Shown one piece after another: positions 7,541 through 17,682 of a DNA stretch of 64,000 bases. Within the stretch, counting starts at the first letter, position 1, and each line of letters opens with the position of its first letter. This DNA comes from Labilithrix sp. (GTDB lineage Bacteria; Myxococcota_A; Polyangia; Polyangiales; Polyangiaceae), in NCBI GenBank assembly GCA_019637155.1, contig JAHBWE010000016.1:186001-250000 (forward strand), given 5' to 3'. Position numbers and translations under genes: made by a program. Under the pieces are notes generated by a model. It was not told where the DNA came from. It saw only the letters and a program-made list of their open reading frames with translations, and searched no databases.

Positions 7541-8860
7541 TCAGACGCCGTGCTTCTTCAGCAGGCGATAGAGGTACGTGCGCTCGAGGCCGGCCTCGCG
7601 TGAGGCCGCGCCGCTCGAGCGGTTCGTGCGGTGCATGAGGCGGCGGAGGTACTCGCGCTCGCCGAGGTCGATCCAGCGCTCGCGGAACTCCTTGAAGCCG
7701 ATCAGGAACCACGGCTCGAGCGCGATCGGCAGCATGCGCCCGATGTCGCCGAGCGGCTCGCTGCCGAGGACGCCGGCGATGGTCGACACCTCCATCGTGT
7801 CGTGCCCCGCGTCGCGCTGGCGGCGGAGATCGTCGGACTCCACCGCGTCGAGGTGCGCCTGCGCGACCGCGCGCACGAGGTCGCCGGTGCGGAGGTGCTC
7901 GGCGTAGACCTCTAGCTCGCGCACGTTGCCGATCCACGGGAGGCGCTCGAGGTCCTCCACCAGCTGGCGCGTCGCGAGGTCGGCTTGCTCGCCGAGGAAG
8001 CTTTGCAGGAGCGGGACGAGGTCGCCCGTGCGCTGCCGCAGCGGCGGCACGCGCACGGTGGCGCCGGCGAGGCGGAAGTAGAGGTTCTCGCGGAACGCGC
8101 CCTGGTTCACGAGCTTCCGCAGGTCGCGCTGCGTCGTCACGATGACGCGGAACGCCTTCGCGTCGAGCGGCGGCGTGAGCTCGCGCTGCACCGCGAGCGG
8201 CAGCTCGGCGGGGAGGTCGAGGACGAGCGTGCCGCCCTCGGCGCTCGTGAGCGCGGCCTCGAGCGCGTCCGCGACCGCGTCCTCGCGCGGGAGGCCGGCG
8301 CACTCGACGATGACGAACGGGCTCCCCGCGCGCGCCGACGCGTCGTGGATCGCCTTCGCGAGCGCCTTCTTCCCGGTGCCGGGCTCGCCCTCGAGGATGA
8401 TCGAGGTCTCGCTCGCGGCGAGCCCGTTCAACGTCGCGAAGAGCGACTGCATCGCCGGCGACGTCCCCACGAGCGAGCCGAACGAGACCGGCTCCGCAGT
8501 GACGGGCATCTCCGGGTTGCCGTACGCGACGGTGATGTCGGTCGTGCCGACGCGGATCACGGAGCCGGCGGGGACGCGCGCCTCCGTCACCTTCACGCCG
8601 TTCACGTACGTCCCGTTGCGGCTCCCGAGGTCGCGCACCCAGAGGCCGTCGACCGCCGGATCGACCTCGAAGTGGAGGCGCGACACCGCCTTGTCCGCGA
8701 TGACCAGCTCGCAGTGCACCGCCGAGCCGGCCGTGCGCGGCTCGGAGAGATCGAGCAAATGGCTCCCCGACGCGTCGGTCCACGTGAGCTGCGGCCTGCT
8801 CCGCGGCATCAAAGCCGGATCGGGCGTGGGGAGTTGCTCGCTCACGTCGGTCGCGAGCAT
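7541..8860 (-). CDS. FHA-domain AAA+ regulator, degenerate sigma-54 activator type
   Basis: 439 residues. The N-terminal FHA domain (about 35-115) has SRLHFEV and SRNGTYVNG, the phosphothreonine-binding loops. The AAA+ domain has Walker A GEPGTGKK (158-165), Walker B region GGTLVLDLPAEL (209-220), RENLYFRL, and WIGNVREL (309-316). A Fis-like helix-turn-helix ends the protein (LERTYLYRLLKKHG). Two expected features are missing: no GAFTGA loop between Walker A and B, and no DE pair in Walker B (LDL instead). It therefore probably cannot remodel sigma-54 holoenzyme and may act as a phosphoprotein-responsive DNA-binding regulator. That role is inferred. Confidence 0.8.
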   Translation of the reverse strand: MLATDVSEQLPTPDPALMPRSRPQLTWTDASGSHLLDLSEPRTAGSAVHCELVIADKAVSRLHFEVDPAVDGLWVRDLGSRNGTYVNGVKVTEARVPAGSVIRVGTTDITVAYGNPEMPVTAEPVSFGSLVGTSPAMQSLFATLNGLAASETSIILEGEPGTGKKALAKAIHDASARAGSPFVIVECAGLPREDAVADALEAALTSAEGGTLVLDLPAELPLAVQRELTPPLDAKAFRVIVTTQRDLRKLVNQGAFRENLYFRLAGATVRVPPLRQRTGDLVPLLQSFLGEQADLATRQLVEDLERLPWIGNVRELEVYAEHLRTGDLVRAVAQAHLDAVESDDLRRQRDAGHDTMEVSTIAGVLGSEPLGDIGRMLPIALEPWFLIGFKEFRERWIDLGEREYLRRLMHRTNRSSGAASREAGLERTYLYRLLKKHGV

Positions 8861-8871
8861 ACCTCGCTTTC

Positions 8872-10212
8872 TCACCCGAAAGCAGGCAGAAGCCAGCGCT
8901 CGACGTCCGTCGTGTCGCCGACCGCGAACGGCGTCGGCGCGTCGTGCTGGACGAGCACGCCGCTCGGGACCCGCGCGAGCGTGACCCCGTCCGGCGGCGG
9001 GCGCGCGAGGCCCTTCATCTTGGCGCGCGGGATCAGCGTGCGCCAGCCGGGCGATCGCGCGTGGGCGCGGAGCCAGCGGCCGTCTTCGCGCTTCGCGACC
9101 GTGCCGGCGAGCGTCTCGTAAGGGAGCGTCGTGTCCGCGAGCGAGATCGGCGTGCCCTGCGCCGCGACGACGGCGGAGAGGCAACCTTCGAGGCCGGCCG
9201 CGACCTCGGCGATCACGCTCATCGCGTGGGCGAGCGCGCGCTCGGGGGCGTCCGCGCCGGGACGCGTGAGCGCGAACCCGAAGTGGAGCGGCACCGCGTC
9301 CTGTTCGTCCAGCACCGCGGGGTCGTTCGCGATCCAGAAGATCGGGGCCGCCATCGGATCGTGGAAGAAGTGCCCCGCGGTCAGCTCCACGCTGCCGCCG
9401 CGCGCGAGCTGCGCGGCCTTGATGCTCGCGGTGCGGCTGAAGCGGCTCGGCAACACCTCGCTCTTCTCGCCGCGCGTGACCTGGACGCGCAACCCGTCCG
9501 GCGGCGCGAACGCGCGGACGAGCTCCGACATCACGTTCGCGACGCTCTCGAGGTCCGCCTCCGCGCCGAAGGCGAACGTGCCGACCGCGTAGTTGCGTCC
9601 TCGGTACGCGGCCGCGGCGGGCTCGAAGCCGGTCGCCTTCGCGCGCTTCGGCAGCACCGGGATCTCGGCGCGGCGGCGGAACACGAACGTCTCGCCTTCG
9701 TCGGGATCCCACACGTGGAGCCACCGCTTCGGCAGCGCGAGCCCCTTCGTGAGCGCGGCGGCGAACGCCTCGCCGTCCTTGCCCTTCAGCGCGACGCCCT
9801 TGCCCGGCCGCCCGAGGATCGCCGCCGAGATCCGCGTCGCCTCCTCCTCGATCGTGAAGCCGAGCTGATGCCCGTCGGCGGCGAAGCGCGTGACGTGAGA
9901 GCCGGGCCCGTCCTCGTGGACGCCGATCGCGACCGCGCTCGCGTCGACCGCCTCGGCGAGGTGCTCCGCCCACTCGCGCTCGAGCCAGCCGCTCGCGCTC
10001 TCGGCGCGGAGCATGTCGCGCATGCTGGGGTGGAGCGAGAGCATGATGTCCTCGCCGTCGCGATGGAAGCTGACGCGCACGCCGCTCGTCGCGCCCTTCA
10101 CGCGCACGTAGCCGTCCTGCGCGAGCCGCCGCTCGACGGCCGCGATCACGTCGCCGTGCGAGACGCCGCGGAGGAGCACGTTGTGGCTCGAACGATGGGT
10201 CACGAGGAGCAC
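8872..10212 (-). CDS. Conserved hypothetical protein, 446 aa
   Basis: A 446-residue soluble protein with no signal peptide, from a GTG start (MLLVTHRSSHN). The first 160 residues resemble a small alpha/beta region about handling variable inputs (GVRVSFHRDGEDIML, RLHP-type). The C-terminal half has TAGHFFHDPMAAPIFWIAND and repeated predicted strands. I do not recognise a family or catalytic motif. It lies 11 bases upstream of the FHA/AAA+ regulator start and may be transcribed with it. Its 5' end lies 22 bases from the pheS start, so the intervening DNA must serve as a divergent promoter. Confidence 0.55.
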   Translation of the reverse strand: MLLVTHRSSHNVLLRGVSHGDVIAAVERRLAQDGYVRVKGATSGVRVSFHRDGEDIMLSLHPSMRDMLRAESASGWLEREWAEHLAEAVDASAVAIGVHEDGPGSHVTRFAADGHQLGFTIEEEATRISAAILGRPGKGVALKGKDGEAFAAALTKGLALPKRWLHVWDPDEGETFVFRRRAEIPVLPKRAKATGFEPAAAAYRGRNYAVGTFAFGAEADLESVANVMSELVRAFAPPDGLRVQVTRGEKSEVLPSRFSRTASIKAAQLARGGSVELTAGHFFHDPMAAPIFWIANDPAVLDEQDAVPLHFGFALTRPGADAPERALAHAMSVIAEVAAGLEGCLSAVVAAQGTPISLADTTLPYETLAGTVAKREDGRWLRAHARSPGWRTLIPRAKMKGLARPPPDGVTLARVPSGVLVQHDAPTPFAVGDTTDVERWLLPAFG

Positions 10213-10234
10213 GATACCGTGCTACAGAACGGCG

Positions 10235-11305
<1,071 letters not shown>

Positions 11306-11307
11306 CG

Positions 11308-12075
11308 CTACTGCTTTCGCAGCGCGATCGTCACCGTCGATCGCTCCTCCGTGTTCGCCCACGGCACGTCCTCGAGCGTGAGCGTGAGCCCCTCGGCCGC
11401 GATCGCGTCGATGAACGCGGCGCACGTGGTGGAGGGCGAGACGTCGACGCCCGAGGTGCTCACCGCGAGCGTGGTCGCGTCGATGGTGACGTTGATCTTC
11501 GACGCGCAGCCGCTCCGCGGCGGCGACACGACCGTCGCGTCGACGCGCGGATGCTGGAGGAGCGGGAAGTGACCCGGCGGCAGCGGCGTCGAGAACGACG
11601 GCGGGCCCGCGACGTTGAAGAGCGACGAGAGCATCGTGCCCGCGGTCGTGTGGGTCGCGACGTAGCCGGGCGGGATCGCGGCCGCGATCGTGACCGCCGG
11701 CGGCACGAACGCGGGAGGCTCCGTCGGCCCCACCGTGCCCGCCGACGCGTCGCCGAAGAGCGGACAGATCGACGCGAGCGCGCCGCCGCGCGACGCCACG
11801 CCGACGAGGTCGCCGCACGACGTCGCCTCGAGGCACTGCGCCTGTCCCTCCGTCACCGCGGCGTTGCAGATCTGCGCGCAGATGAGCTCGGCCTGCGCGC
11901 TCGGCGCGTTGCACTCGGCCGCCTTCGCTTCGCAGCGACCCTTGCACGCCGCGGGCGAGACCGTGAGCGGCCCCGCGTCGCCCTCGTTCGCCTCCGGCGT
12001 CGCCGTCGCCGGCTCGTCGTCGGAGCACGCCGCGAAGACGGCGAGGACGACGGCGACGGCGAACGCGCGGCGCAT
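11308..12075 (-). CDS. Lipoprotein, paralogue of the adjacent 12082-12852 gene
   Basis: 255 residues with signal and lipobox (VLAVFAACSDD). The N-terminal half has a cysteine pattern CKGRCEAKAAEC, CAQIC, VTEGQAQCLE and SCGDL. The C-terminal half forms an Ile/Val/Thr-rich beta region ending in LEDVPWANTEERSTVTI. The same pattern, CKSRCNAKAAEC to LANVPWANSTKTSTVTI, recurs in the next gene, so the two arose by duplication. Function unknown. The 3' end lies 2 bases from the pheS stop (convergent). Confidence 0.75.
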   Translation of the reverse strand: MRRAFAVAVVLAVFAACSDDEPATATPEANEGDAGPLTVSPAACKGRCEAKAAECNAPSAQAELICAQICNAAVTEGQAQCLEATSCGDLVGVASRGGALASICPLFGDASAGTVGPTEPPAFVPPAVTIAAAIPPGYVATHTTAGTMLSSLFNVAGPPSFSTPLPPGHFPLLQHPRVDATVVSPPRSGCASKINVTIDATTLAVSTSGVDVSPSTTCAAFIDAIAAEGLTLTLEDVPWANTEERSTVTIALRKQ

Positions 12076-12081
12076 GGCTCG

Positions 12082-12852
12082 CTACTTCAACTCGATCGTG
12101 ACGGTCGACGTCTTCGTGCTGTTCGCCCACGGCACGTTCGCGAGCGTGAGCTTGGCGCCGTCGGAGACGATCTTGTCCGCGAAGGTCGCGCACGGGGTGT
12201 CGGGGATCGTCTCGACCGCGGTGAACTGAACGCCGACCTGCTCGGAGTTGATGACGAACGAGAACTTCGCGTCGCATCCGCCGCGCGACGGCGCGTCGAC
12301 CGTGACCGCGACGTCCTTGTCGCCGATCTGCGGGAACTGGGCGGCCGGCGGCTCCGGGGAGAAGGATGGCTTCGGCGCCACGTTGAAGAGCGTCGCGATC
12401 TCGTTGCCCTGCTTCGTGTGGAGCGCCTTGTAGTCGGACGGGATCGTCGCCGTGATGGTCATGCTCTCCGGGAGGTCGGTCGCGGTGCCGCCGGAGCTCG
12501 TGGTCGTCGTGGTCGACGAGGAGCTGCTCGTGACGGGACAGATGGCCGCGAGATCGCCGCCCTCGGCGAGCGGCTCGAGCTGGGAGCACGACTTGCCTTC
12601 GAGGCACGCGACCTGGCCCTCGGTGACGGAGCCGGCGCACAGCTGCGCGCACCCGGAGGCCGGACCACCGCACTCTGCCGCCTTCGCGTTGCAGCGCGAC
12701 TTGCACGTGTCCGGCGACACGGTGGGCGAGCCGGACGTGGTGGTGCTCGTCGTGGTCGACGACGCGCCCGAGTCGTCCGAGCAACCTCCCGCGACAGCGG
12801 AGCCGACGAAGCCGGCGAGGACCGAGACCGCGAAGCGACCGTGCATGCCCAT
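12082..12852 (-). CDS. Lipoprotein, paralogue of the adjacent 11308-12075 gene
   Basis: 256 residues (start ATG at 12852; an in-frame ATG at 12846 is possible). The signal ends at a lipobox-like AGGCSDD. A Ser/Thr linker precedes the Cys module CKSRCNAKAAEC, CAQLC and VTEGQVACLEGKSC. A second Ser/Thr linker separates it from the beta-rich tail SMTITATIPSDYKALHT...STVTIELK. Compared with its paralogue it keeps all the cysteines but has longer linkers. Both genes sit antisense between pheS and pheT; the stop-to-start gap between them is 6 bases, so they likely form one transcript. Confidence 0.75.
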   Translation of the reverse strand: MGMHGRFAVSVLAGFVGSAVAGGCSDDSGASSTTTSTTTSGSPTVSPDTCKSRCNAKAAECGGPASGCAQLCAGSVTEGQVACLEGKSCSQLEPLAEGGDLAAICPVTSSSSSTTTTTSSGGTATDLPESMTITATIPSDYKALHTKQGNEIATLFNVAPKPSFSPEPPAAQFPQIGDKDVAVTVDAPSRGGCDAKFSFVINSEQVGVQFTAVETIPDTPCATFADKIVSDGAKLTLANVPWANSTKTSTVTIELK

Positions 12853-12883
12853 GGACGTAGCATCGTGGTAAGGATCGCGGGCC

Positions 12884-15328
12884 ATGAAAGCGTCGTACCG
12901 CTGGCTGCGCGAGCTCCTGCCGAGCCTGACCCTCTCCGCCGACGAGGTCGCGCGCGCGCTCACGAGCGGCGGTCTCGAGGTCGAAGGAAAGCACGAGTAC
13001 GGCGCCGGCGCGGAGGCGTGCCTCGTCGTGAAGGTCGTCGCGATCAAGCCGCACCCGACGAAGAGCGGCCTCCGCCTGGTGACGGTCGAGCGCGAAGGCG
13101 GCAAACGGCAGGAGGTCGTCTGCGGCGCGCCGAACGTCCCCGATCCCGGCGGCCTCGTCGTGCTCGCGCCGCTCGGCGCGCACCTGCCGGCGAAGGACCT
13201 GACCATCGCGCCGCGTGCGATCGCGGGCGTCACGAGCGAGGGCATGCTCTGCAGCGAGTCGGAGCTCGGGCTCTCCGACGAGAGCGGCGGGATCCTCGTC
13301 CTCCCACCCGGCACCGCGGAGCCCGGCACGCCGCTCGCGACCGCGGTCCCGAACGCGCGCGACACCGTCCTCGAGATCGGCCTCACCCCGAACCGCCCCG
13401 ACGGCCTCGGTCACGTCGGCCTCGCGCGCGAGCTCGCGGCGCACCTCGGCACGACGTTCCAGTGGCCGGCGATCCCTGCGCCCGCGCGCGTCGCGGACGA
13501 GGCGACGGCGTCGATCGTCGCGATCGAGGTCGAGGACGCGGAGCGCTGCCCGCACTACGGCGCGGCCGGCGCGGTGGGCGTCTCGATCGCGCCGTCGCCG
13601 CTCTGGGCGAGGTACCGCTTGCAGGCGCTCGGGGTGCGGTCGATCTCGAACGTCGTCGACGTCACGAACCTCGTGATGCTCGAGTACGGCCACCCGATGC
13701 ACGCGTTCGATCTCGACCGCGTGCGCGGCAAGAAGATCGTGGTCCGCCGCGCGAAGGACGGCGAGACGATGAAGACGCTCGACGACGTGGAGCGCAAGCT
13801 CGTCGCCGACGACCTCCTCATTTGCGACGGCGAAGGCCCCGTCGCGCTCGCGGGCGTGATGGGCGGCGCGTCGAGCGAGATCCACCGCGACACCAAGCGC
13901 GTGCTCTTCGAGTGCGCGTGGTTCGATCCCCGCACCGTGCGGCGCACCGCGCGCCGCCACGGCATGCACACGGAGTCGAGCCACCGCTTCGAGCGCGGGG
14001 TCGATCCGAGCGACGTCGCGCAGGTGCTCGATCGCGCGGTCGCGCTCACGCTCGAGCTCTCGCCCGGCGCCGCGGCGACGAAGGGTCGCCTCCACGTCCA
14101 GGGCTCGCGCGCCCTCGGCGAGCCGTCGCCGGTCGCGAAGCGCGTGATCCATTTCGACGCCGCGCGCGTCGCCGCGCTCACCGGCGTCGACGTGCCGTTC
14201 GCGGAGTCGGTCGCGATCCTGAAGCGCCTCGGCTGCGAGATGACGAACGCGACCGATCGCGAGTGCGACGTGCACGTGCCGACGCACCGTCCCGACATCG
14301 GTCGCGGGGCGGACCTCGTCGAGGAGGTGATCCGGATGCACGGCATCGACAAGGTGCCGGCGGAGCTCCCGCCGATCCACGCGTCGCGCGACGTGGGGGG
14401 ACGCGAGGACCTCGCGCGCCGGGCGAAGGAGGTCGCGGCCGCGGTCGGCCTCTCGGAGGCGATCACGTTCAGCTTCACCTCGCCGAAGGTGCTCGCCGCG
14501 CTGGGCGCGCCGCCGCCGGCGGTGACGCTCACGAACCCGATGGCGGAGCCGCACAGCGTCCTCCGCACGACGCTGCTCGCCGGCTTGCTCGACGCGATCA
14601 AGAACGCGCGGCGCCACGGCGAGCGCGACGTGCGCGTGTTCACGGTGGGCCCGGTCTACCTCGCGCCGTCGCGCGAAGGCGAGATGCCGGAGGAGCGCCT
14701 CCGCCTCGCGTTCGCGCTCGCCGGCGATCGCCCGGCGTGGCTCGAGAAGCGGCAAGCCCTCGACGTGTGGGACGCGAAGGGCTACGCGATCGAGATCGCG
14801 CGCCGCCTCTCCGGCAAGCCCGCCGACGTCGTGCAGGCGAAGCGCGACGAGGCCCCCGCGCATCTGCATCCGCGCGGCGCGGGCTTCGTCGTCGCCGGCG
14901 GCGAGCGGATCGGCAGCGTCGGTCCGCTCCACCCCGACGTGATCGAGTCGCTCGACCTCGACGGCGAGGTGCTCGTCCTCGAGATCGAGCTCGAGCCGTT
15001 CCGCGGCGGCGCCGCGACGCCGCGCTTCACCGAGATCCCGCGCTTCCCCGCGAGCGCGCGCGACATCGCGCTCGTCGTGAAGGACGGCATCCCGGCGGGG
15101 GAGGTCGAGGCCGGCATCCGTGCCGCGGCGGGGCCGCTCGCGATCGCGGTGCGCCTCTTCGATCGCTTCGCCGGCGGGCAGGTGCCGGCGGGCCACACCA
15201 GCCTCGCGTTCCGCGTCGTCTACCGCGATCCGAAGGGCACGCTCACCGACGCGCAGGTGGACGCGGCGCACGCGGCGGTCGTGAAGGAGGCGGAGGCCCG
15301 CTTCGGCGCCACGTTGCGCGCCGGCTGA
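12884..15328 (+). CDS. pheT: Phenylalanine--tRNA ligase, beta subunit
   Basis: An 814-residue beta subunit of bacterial PheRS. In order: the N-terminal segment and EMAP/OB-fold tRNA-binding domain (about 39-150, VVCGAPNVPDPG); the B3/B4 editing domain with the SNVVDVTNLVMLEYGHP motif; B5 (EVIRMHGIDKVP); a catalytic-like fold; and the C-terminal anticodon-binding FDX-ACB domain starting near RFTEIPRFPASARDIALVV. Full length for the family. It forms the heterotetramer with PheS encoded 1.6 kb upstream. The ATG lies 31 bases after the divergent lipoprotein start, so it needs its own promoter; TAGCAT at 12858-12863 is a possible -10. Confidence 0.95.
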   Translation: MKASYRWLRELLPSLTLSADEVARALTSGGLEVEGKHEYGAGAEACLVVKVVAIKPHPTKSGLRLVTVEREGGKRQEVVCGAPNVPDPGGLVVLAPLGAHLPAKDLTIAPRAIAGVTSEGMLCSESELGLSDESGGILVLPPGTAEPGTPLATAVPNARDTVLEIGLTPNRPDGLGHVGLARELAAHLGTTFQWPAIPAPARVADEATASIVAIEVEDAERCPHYGAAGAVGVSIAPSPLWARYRLQALGVRSISNVVDVTNLVMLEYGHPMHAFDLDRVRGKKIVVRRAKDGETMKTLDDVERKLVADDLLICDGEGPVALAGVMGGASSEIHRDTKRVLFECAWFDPRTVRRTARRHGMHTESSHRFERGVDPSDVAQVLDRAVALTLELSPGAAATKGRLHVQGSRALGEPSPVAKRVIHFDAARVAALTGVDVPFAESVAILKRLGCEMTNATDRECDVHVPTHRPDIGRGADLVEEVIRMHGIDKVPAELPPIHASRDVGGREDLARRAKEVAAAVGLSEAITFSFTSPKVLAALGAPPPAVTLTNPMAEPHSVLRTTLLAGLLDAIKNARRHGERDVRVFTVGPVYLAPSREGEMPEERLRLAFALAGDRPAWLEKRQALDVWDAKGYAIEIARRLSGKPADVVQAKRDEAPAHLHPRGAGFVVAGGERIGSVGPLHPDVIESLDLDGEVLVLEIELEPFRGGAATPRFTEIPRFPASARDIALVVKDGIPAGEVEAGIRAAAGPLAIAVRLFDRFAGGQVPAGHTSLAFRVVYRDPKGTLTDAQVDAAHAAVVKEAEARFGATLRAG

Positions 15329-15360
15329 CGTCGCCGGCTGACGTCGACCGCGGGAGCGCG

Positions 15361-15366
15361 TACCAT
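15361..15366 (+). promoter_or_regulatory. Possible -10 hexamer of a leaderless transcript (TACCAT)
   Basis: TACCAT ends 7 bases before the GTG start of the kinase gene at 15374. A-rich or T-rich hexamers are scarce in this DNA. The spacing would place transcription initiation at or next to the start codon. No strong -35 is visible. Confidence 0.35.
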
Positions 15367-15373
15367 CGGCGCG

Positions 15374-16651
15374 GTGAACGCGCCGGCGCCTGCGAAGCAG
15401 AACGAGCTCGTCGGCGCGATCCTGTCTCGCAAGTACCCGCTCTCGCGGGTCATCGGCTCGGGCGGGATGGGGACCGTCTTCGAGTCGCGGAACCCGGAGG
15501 ACGGGCGCGCGATCGCGATCAAGCTCCTCTCCGTCGATTACCTGCACGACCTCGAGGTCATCCAGCGCTTCATCGAGGAGGGGCGCGTCTGCCAGCGCCT
15601 CATCCACCCCAACATCGTGCGCGTCTTCGAGACCGCGACGGCGGAGGACGGCACGCCGTACCTCGTGATGGAGCTACTCGAGGGGGTCCCGCTCAGCGCG
15701 TACACGCGGTCGAGCGTCCGCGTCCCGATCGGGCAGGCGACCGCGATCCTCCAGGGCGTCCTCGCCGGCCTCGGCGCCGCCCACGCGCAGGGCATCGTCC
15801 ATCGCGACCTCAAGCCCGAGAACGTCGTCCTCGCGCGGGAGGCGAGCGGCACCTTCACCGCGAAGATCCTCGACTTCGGGATCGCGAAGGTGATGGACGC
15901 CGCGGGCGGCATGGGCTCGAAGACGAAGACCGGCGTGCTGCTCGGGACACCGGCGTACATGAGCCCGGAGCAGATCAAGAACGCGAAGGAGGTCGACGCG
16001 CGGAGCGACCTCTGGAGCGCGGGCGTCCTCCTCTACGAGATGCTCACCGGCCGCGTCGCGTTCCCCGCCCCGACGGAGTACGCCCGCCTCGGCGCCGTCC
16101 TCAACGCCACGCCCGCGCCGATCGAGAGCATCGATCCGCAGCTCGGCCGGCTCTCCGCGTTCATCTCCCTCTCGATGCAGAAGGACCGGACGCAGCGCTA
16201 CCAGTCCGCGCTCGAGATGGCGCGCGCGCTCACGGCGGCCTCCGGCGAGACGCCGAGCCCGGCGGGGCCCGCGCCGATCAGCCGCCTCCCCGACGTGCCG
16301 AGCGTCTTCATGGCGGGCACCGCCCTCCGCGGGAGCGCGCCGCCGACGCCGGTCATCGACGCGCACCCCACCTTCGTCGACGTCGTCGATCGCGGACAGG
16401 TCGTCATCGAGCCGGGGGTCCCCGACAAGGGGCCGGGCGGGACGCTCGCGAGCCGCCCCGGCCGCCAGGTCACCGATCCGCCGCCGCAGGTCGTCATCGC
16501 GTCGCAAGGGACGCTCCCGTCCGAGAACCTCCCGATGCTGATGGCGCACGGCGCGCGCCGCGGCGTCGCCGCGTGGGCGGTGGTCGTCCTCGTCCTCGGC
16601 GCGCTGGTGGCGGGATTCCTTCTCGGCCTCGCGACGGCCCGTTTGCACTAA
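15374..16651 (+). CDS. Membrane-anchored Ser/Thr protein kinase (Hanks type)
   Basis: 425 residues from a GTG start. The kinase domain is about residues 20-285: glycine loop GSGGMGTVFE, VAIK-type lysine in AIAIKLL, catalytic loop HRDLKPENVV, ILDFGIAK, and GTPAYMSPEQ. After a Pro-rich linker containing predicted disordered segments, a single C-terminal TM helix (GVAAWAVVVLVLGALVAGFLL) leaves only a few residues outside. It probably signals within the cytoplasm from the inner membrane. The next gene starts 12 bases after the stop, so the two may be co-transcribed. Confidence 0.9.
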   Translation: MNAPAPAKQNELVGAILSRKYPLSRVIGSGGMGTVFESRNPEDGRAIAIKLLSVDYLHDLEVIQRFIEEGRVCQRLIHPNIVRVFETATAEDGTPYLVMELLEGVPLSAYTRSSVRVPIGQATAILQGVLAGLGAAHAQGIVHRDLKPENVVLAREASGTFTAKILDFGIAKVMDAAGGMGSKTKTGVLLGTPAYMSPEQIKNAKEVDARSDLWSAGVLLYEMLTGRVAFPAPTEYARLGAVLNATPAPIESIDPQLGRLSAFISLSMQKDRTQRYQSALEMARALTAASGETPSPAGPAPISRLPDVPSVFMAGTALRGSAPPTPVIDAHPTFVDVVDRGQVVIEPGVPDKGPGGTLASRPGRQVTDPPPQVVIASQGTLPSENLPMLMAHGARRGVAAWAVVVLVLGALVAGFLLGLATARLH

Positions 16652-16662
16652 ACTGGACGCTC

Positions 16663-17208
16663 ATGACGTCACAAGACCCGGCCGCGCTCGCTCGTTACCT
16701 CGACGTGTTCCCCGAGTGGCTCCGAACCCTCGGCGAGGACGCCGCCGCGCTCGGCCAGATCGCGCACGCGACGGGCGAGAACGAGACCGGCCGCTACGTC
16801 ATCGCGGGCCTCAACTACGTGTTCAAGTCGCTCGACCTCATCGCCGACGGCATCGACGACGTCGGCTTCTGCGACGACGCGTTCGTCATCCGCGTCGCCG
16901 CCGCCCTCGCGGTGGAGGCCGATCCCACCGTCGACACCGGCGTCCTCGGGCGCCTCGCGGCGGACGCGAAGCAGGTGGAGGAGTTCCTCGAGGAGGACTA
17001 CCCGAAGCTCGTCGAGTACGTGAAGGGCCTCAAGCGCGGCGCCGCGCGCGGCCGCACGGTCGACGACATCATCGGTGACTCGGGCGTGCGCGCGCTCTTC
17101 GTCCAGGAGGTCGGCGCGTGGGCGCAGGAGTACAAGGTGCCGAGCTTTTCACGCGACGTGAAGACGCTCATCAAGCTCAAGGCCTTCCTCGGCGCGAAGC
17201 TCTCCTGA
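16663..17208 (+). CDS. DUF1232 (YkvA-like) protein
   Basis: 181 residues. The central segment LNYVFKSLDLIADGIDDVGFCDDAFVI matches the DUF1232 pattern, in which a Y-x(3)-P/S-x-DLIPD motif is followed by a G-x-DD turn (seen here in fragments YVFKSLDLIAD and GFCDDAF). The rest is helical and acidic (VEEFLEEDYPKLVEYVKGL). The biochemical role of this family is not established. TAAACT at 16649-16654 ends 8 bases before the ATG, a possible -10. It is followed after 2 bases by the TPR-like gene, so the two form an operon. Confidence 0.7.
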   Translation: MTSQDPAALARYLDVFPEWLRTLGEDAAALGQIAHATGENETGRYVIAGLNYVFKSLDLIADGIDDVGFCDDAFVIRVAAALAVEADPTVDTGVLGRLAADAKQVEEFLEEDYPKLVEYVKGLKRGAARGRTVDDIIGDSGVRALFVQEVGAWAQEYKVPSFSRDVKTLIKLKAFLGAKLS

Positions 17209-17210
17209 CG

Positions 17211-17675
17211 ATGAGCACCAAAGAGATCGCGCGTCTCCTGAAGGACGCAGAGGCCACGATGAAGCGCGACGCGAAGTCGGCGGTCGCGACGCTGCAAGAG
17301 GCTTACGCGATCGCCGTCCAAGCGGGGAACGACGGCGACACGGCGTACGTGGCGGAGGAGCTCGCGAAGGGCTGGGCGCGCCGCAAGAAGTCGGGCAAGG
17401 CGCTCTACTTCGCGATCAAGGCGACGAAGCTCGCGCCGAACGAGCGCGCGACGTGGACGACGCTCGGAAAGACGTGCGAGCTCGTCGCGTCGCGCCAGAA
17501 GCGCGAGACGAAGGCGCGCCGAGTCATGGCCCTCTACCAGGCCGCCGCCGCCGCCTTCAAGAAGGCCGCGAGCATGACGAAGGACGCCGAGGACAAGCAC
17601 TTCCTCCTCGAGCTCGCGAAGGACGCCGCGAAGCAAGGCAAAGGCGAGGTCATCCCCCCGCCGCGCCAGGGCTAG
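17211..17675 (+). CDS. TPR-like helical protein
   Basis: 154 residues, all-helical, with two to three helix pairs that fit degenerate TPR repeats (AKSAVATLQEAYAIAVQAG, GKALYFAIKATKLAPNERA, MALYQAAAAAFKKAASMTK). No signal peptide. Such proteins usually mediate protein-protein contacts; the partner is unknown. It starts 2 bases after the DUF1232 gene stop, arguing for a shared transcript. The stop is followed by the hairpin of structured repeat copy E, which may also end transcription. Confidence 0.65.
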   Translation: MSTKEIARLLKDAEATMKRDAKSAVATLQEAYAIAVQAGNDGDTAYVAEELAKGWARRKKSGKALYFAIKATKLAPNERATWTTLGKTCELVASRQKRETKARRVMALYQAAAAAFKKAASMTKDAEDKHFLLELAKDAAKQGKGEVIPPPRQG

Positions 17676-17682
17676 TCTTGTT

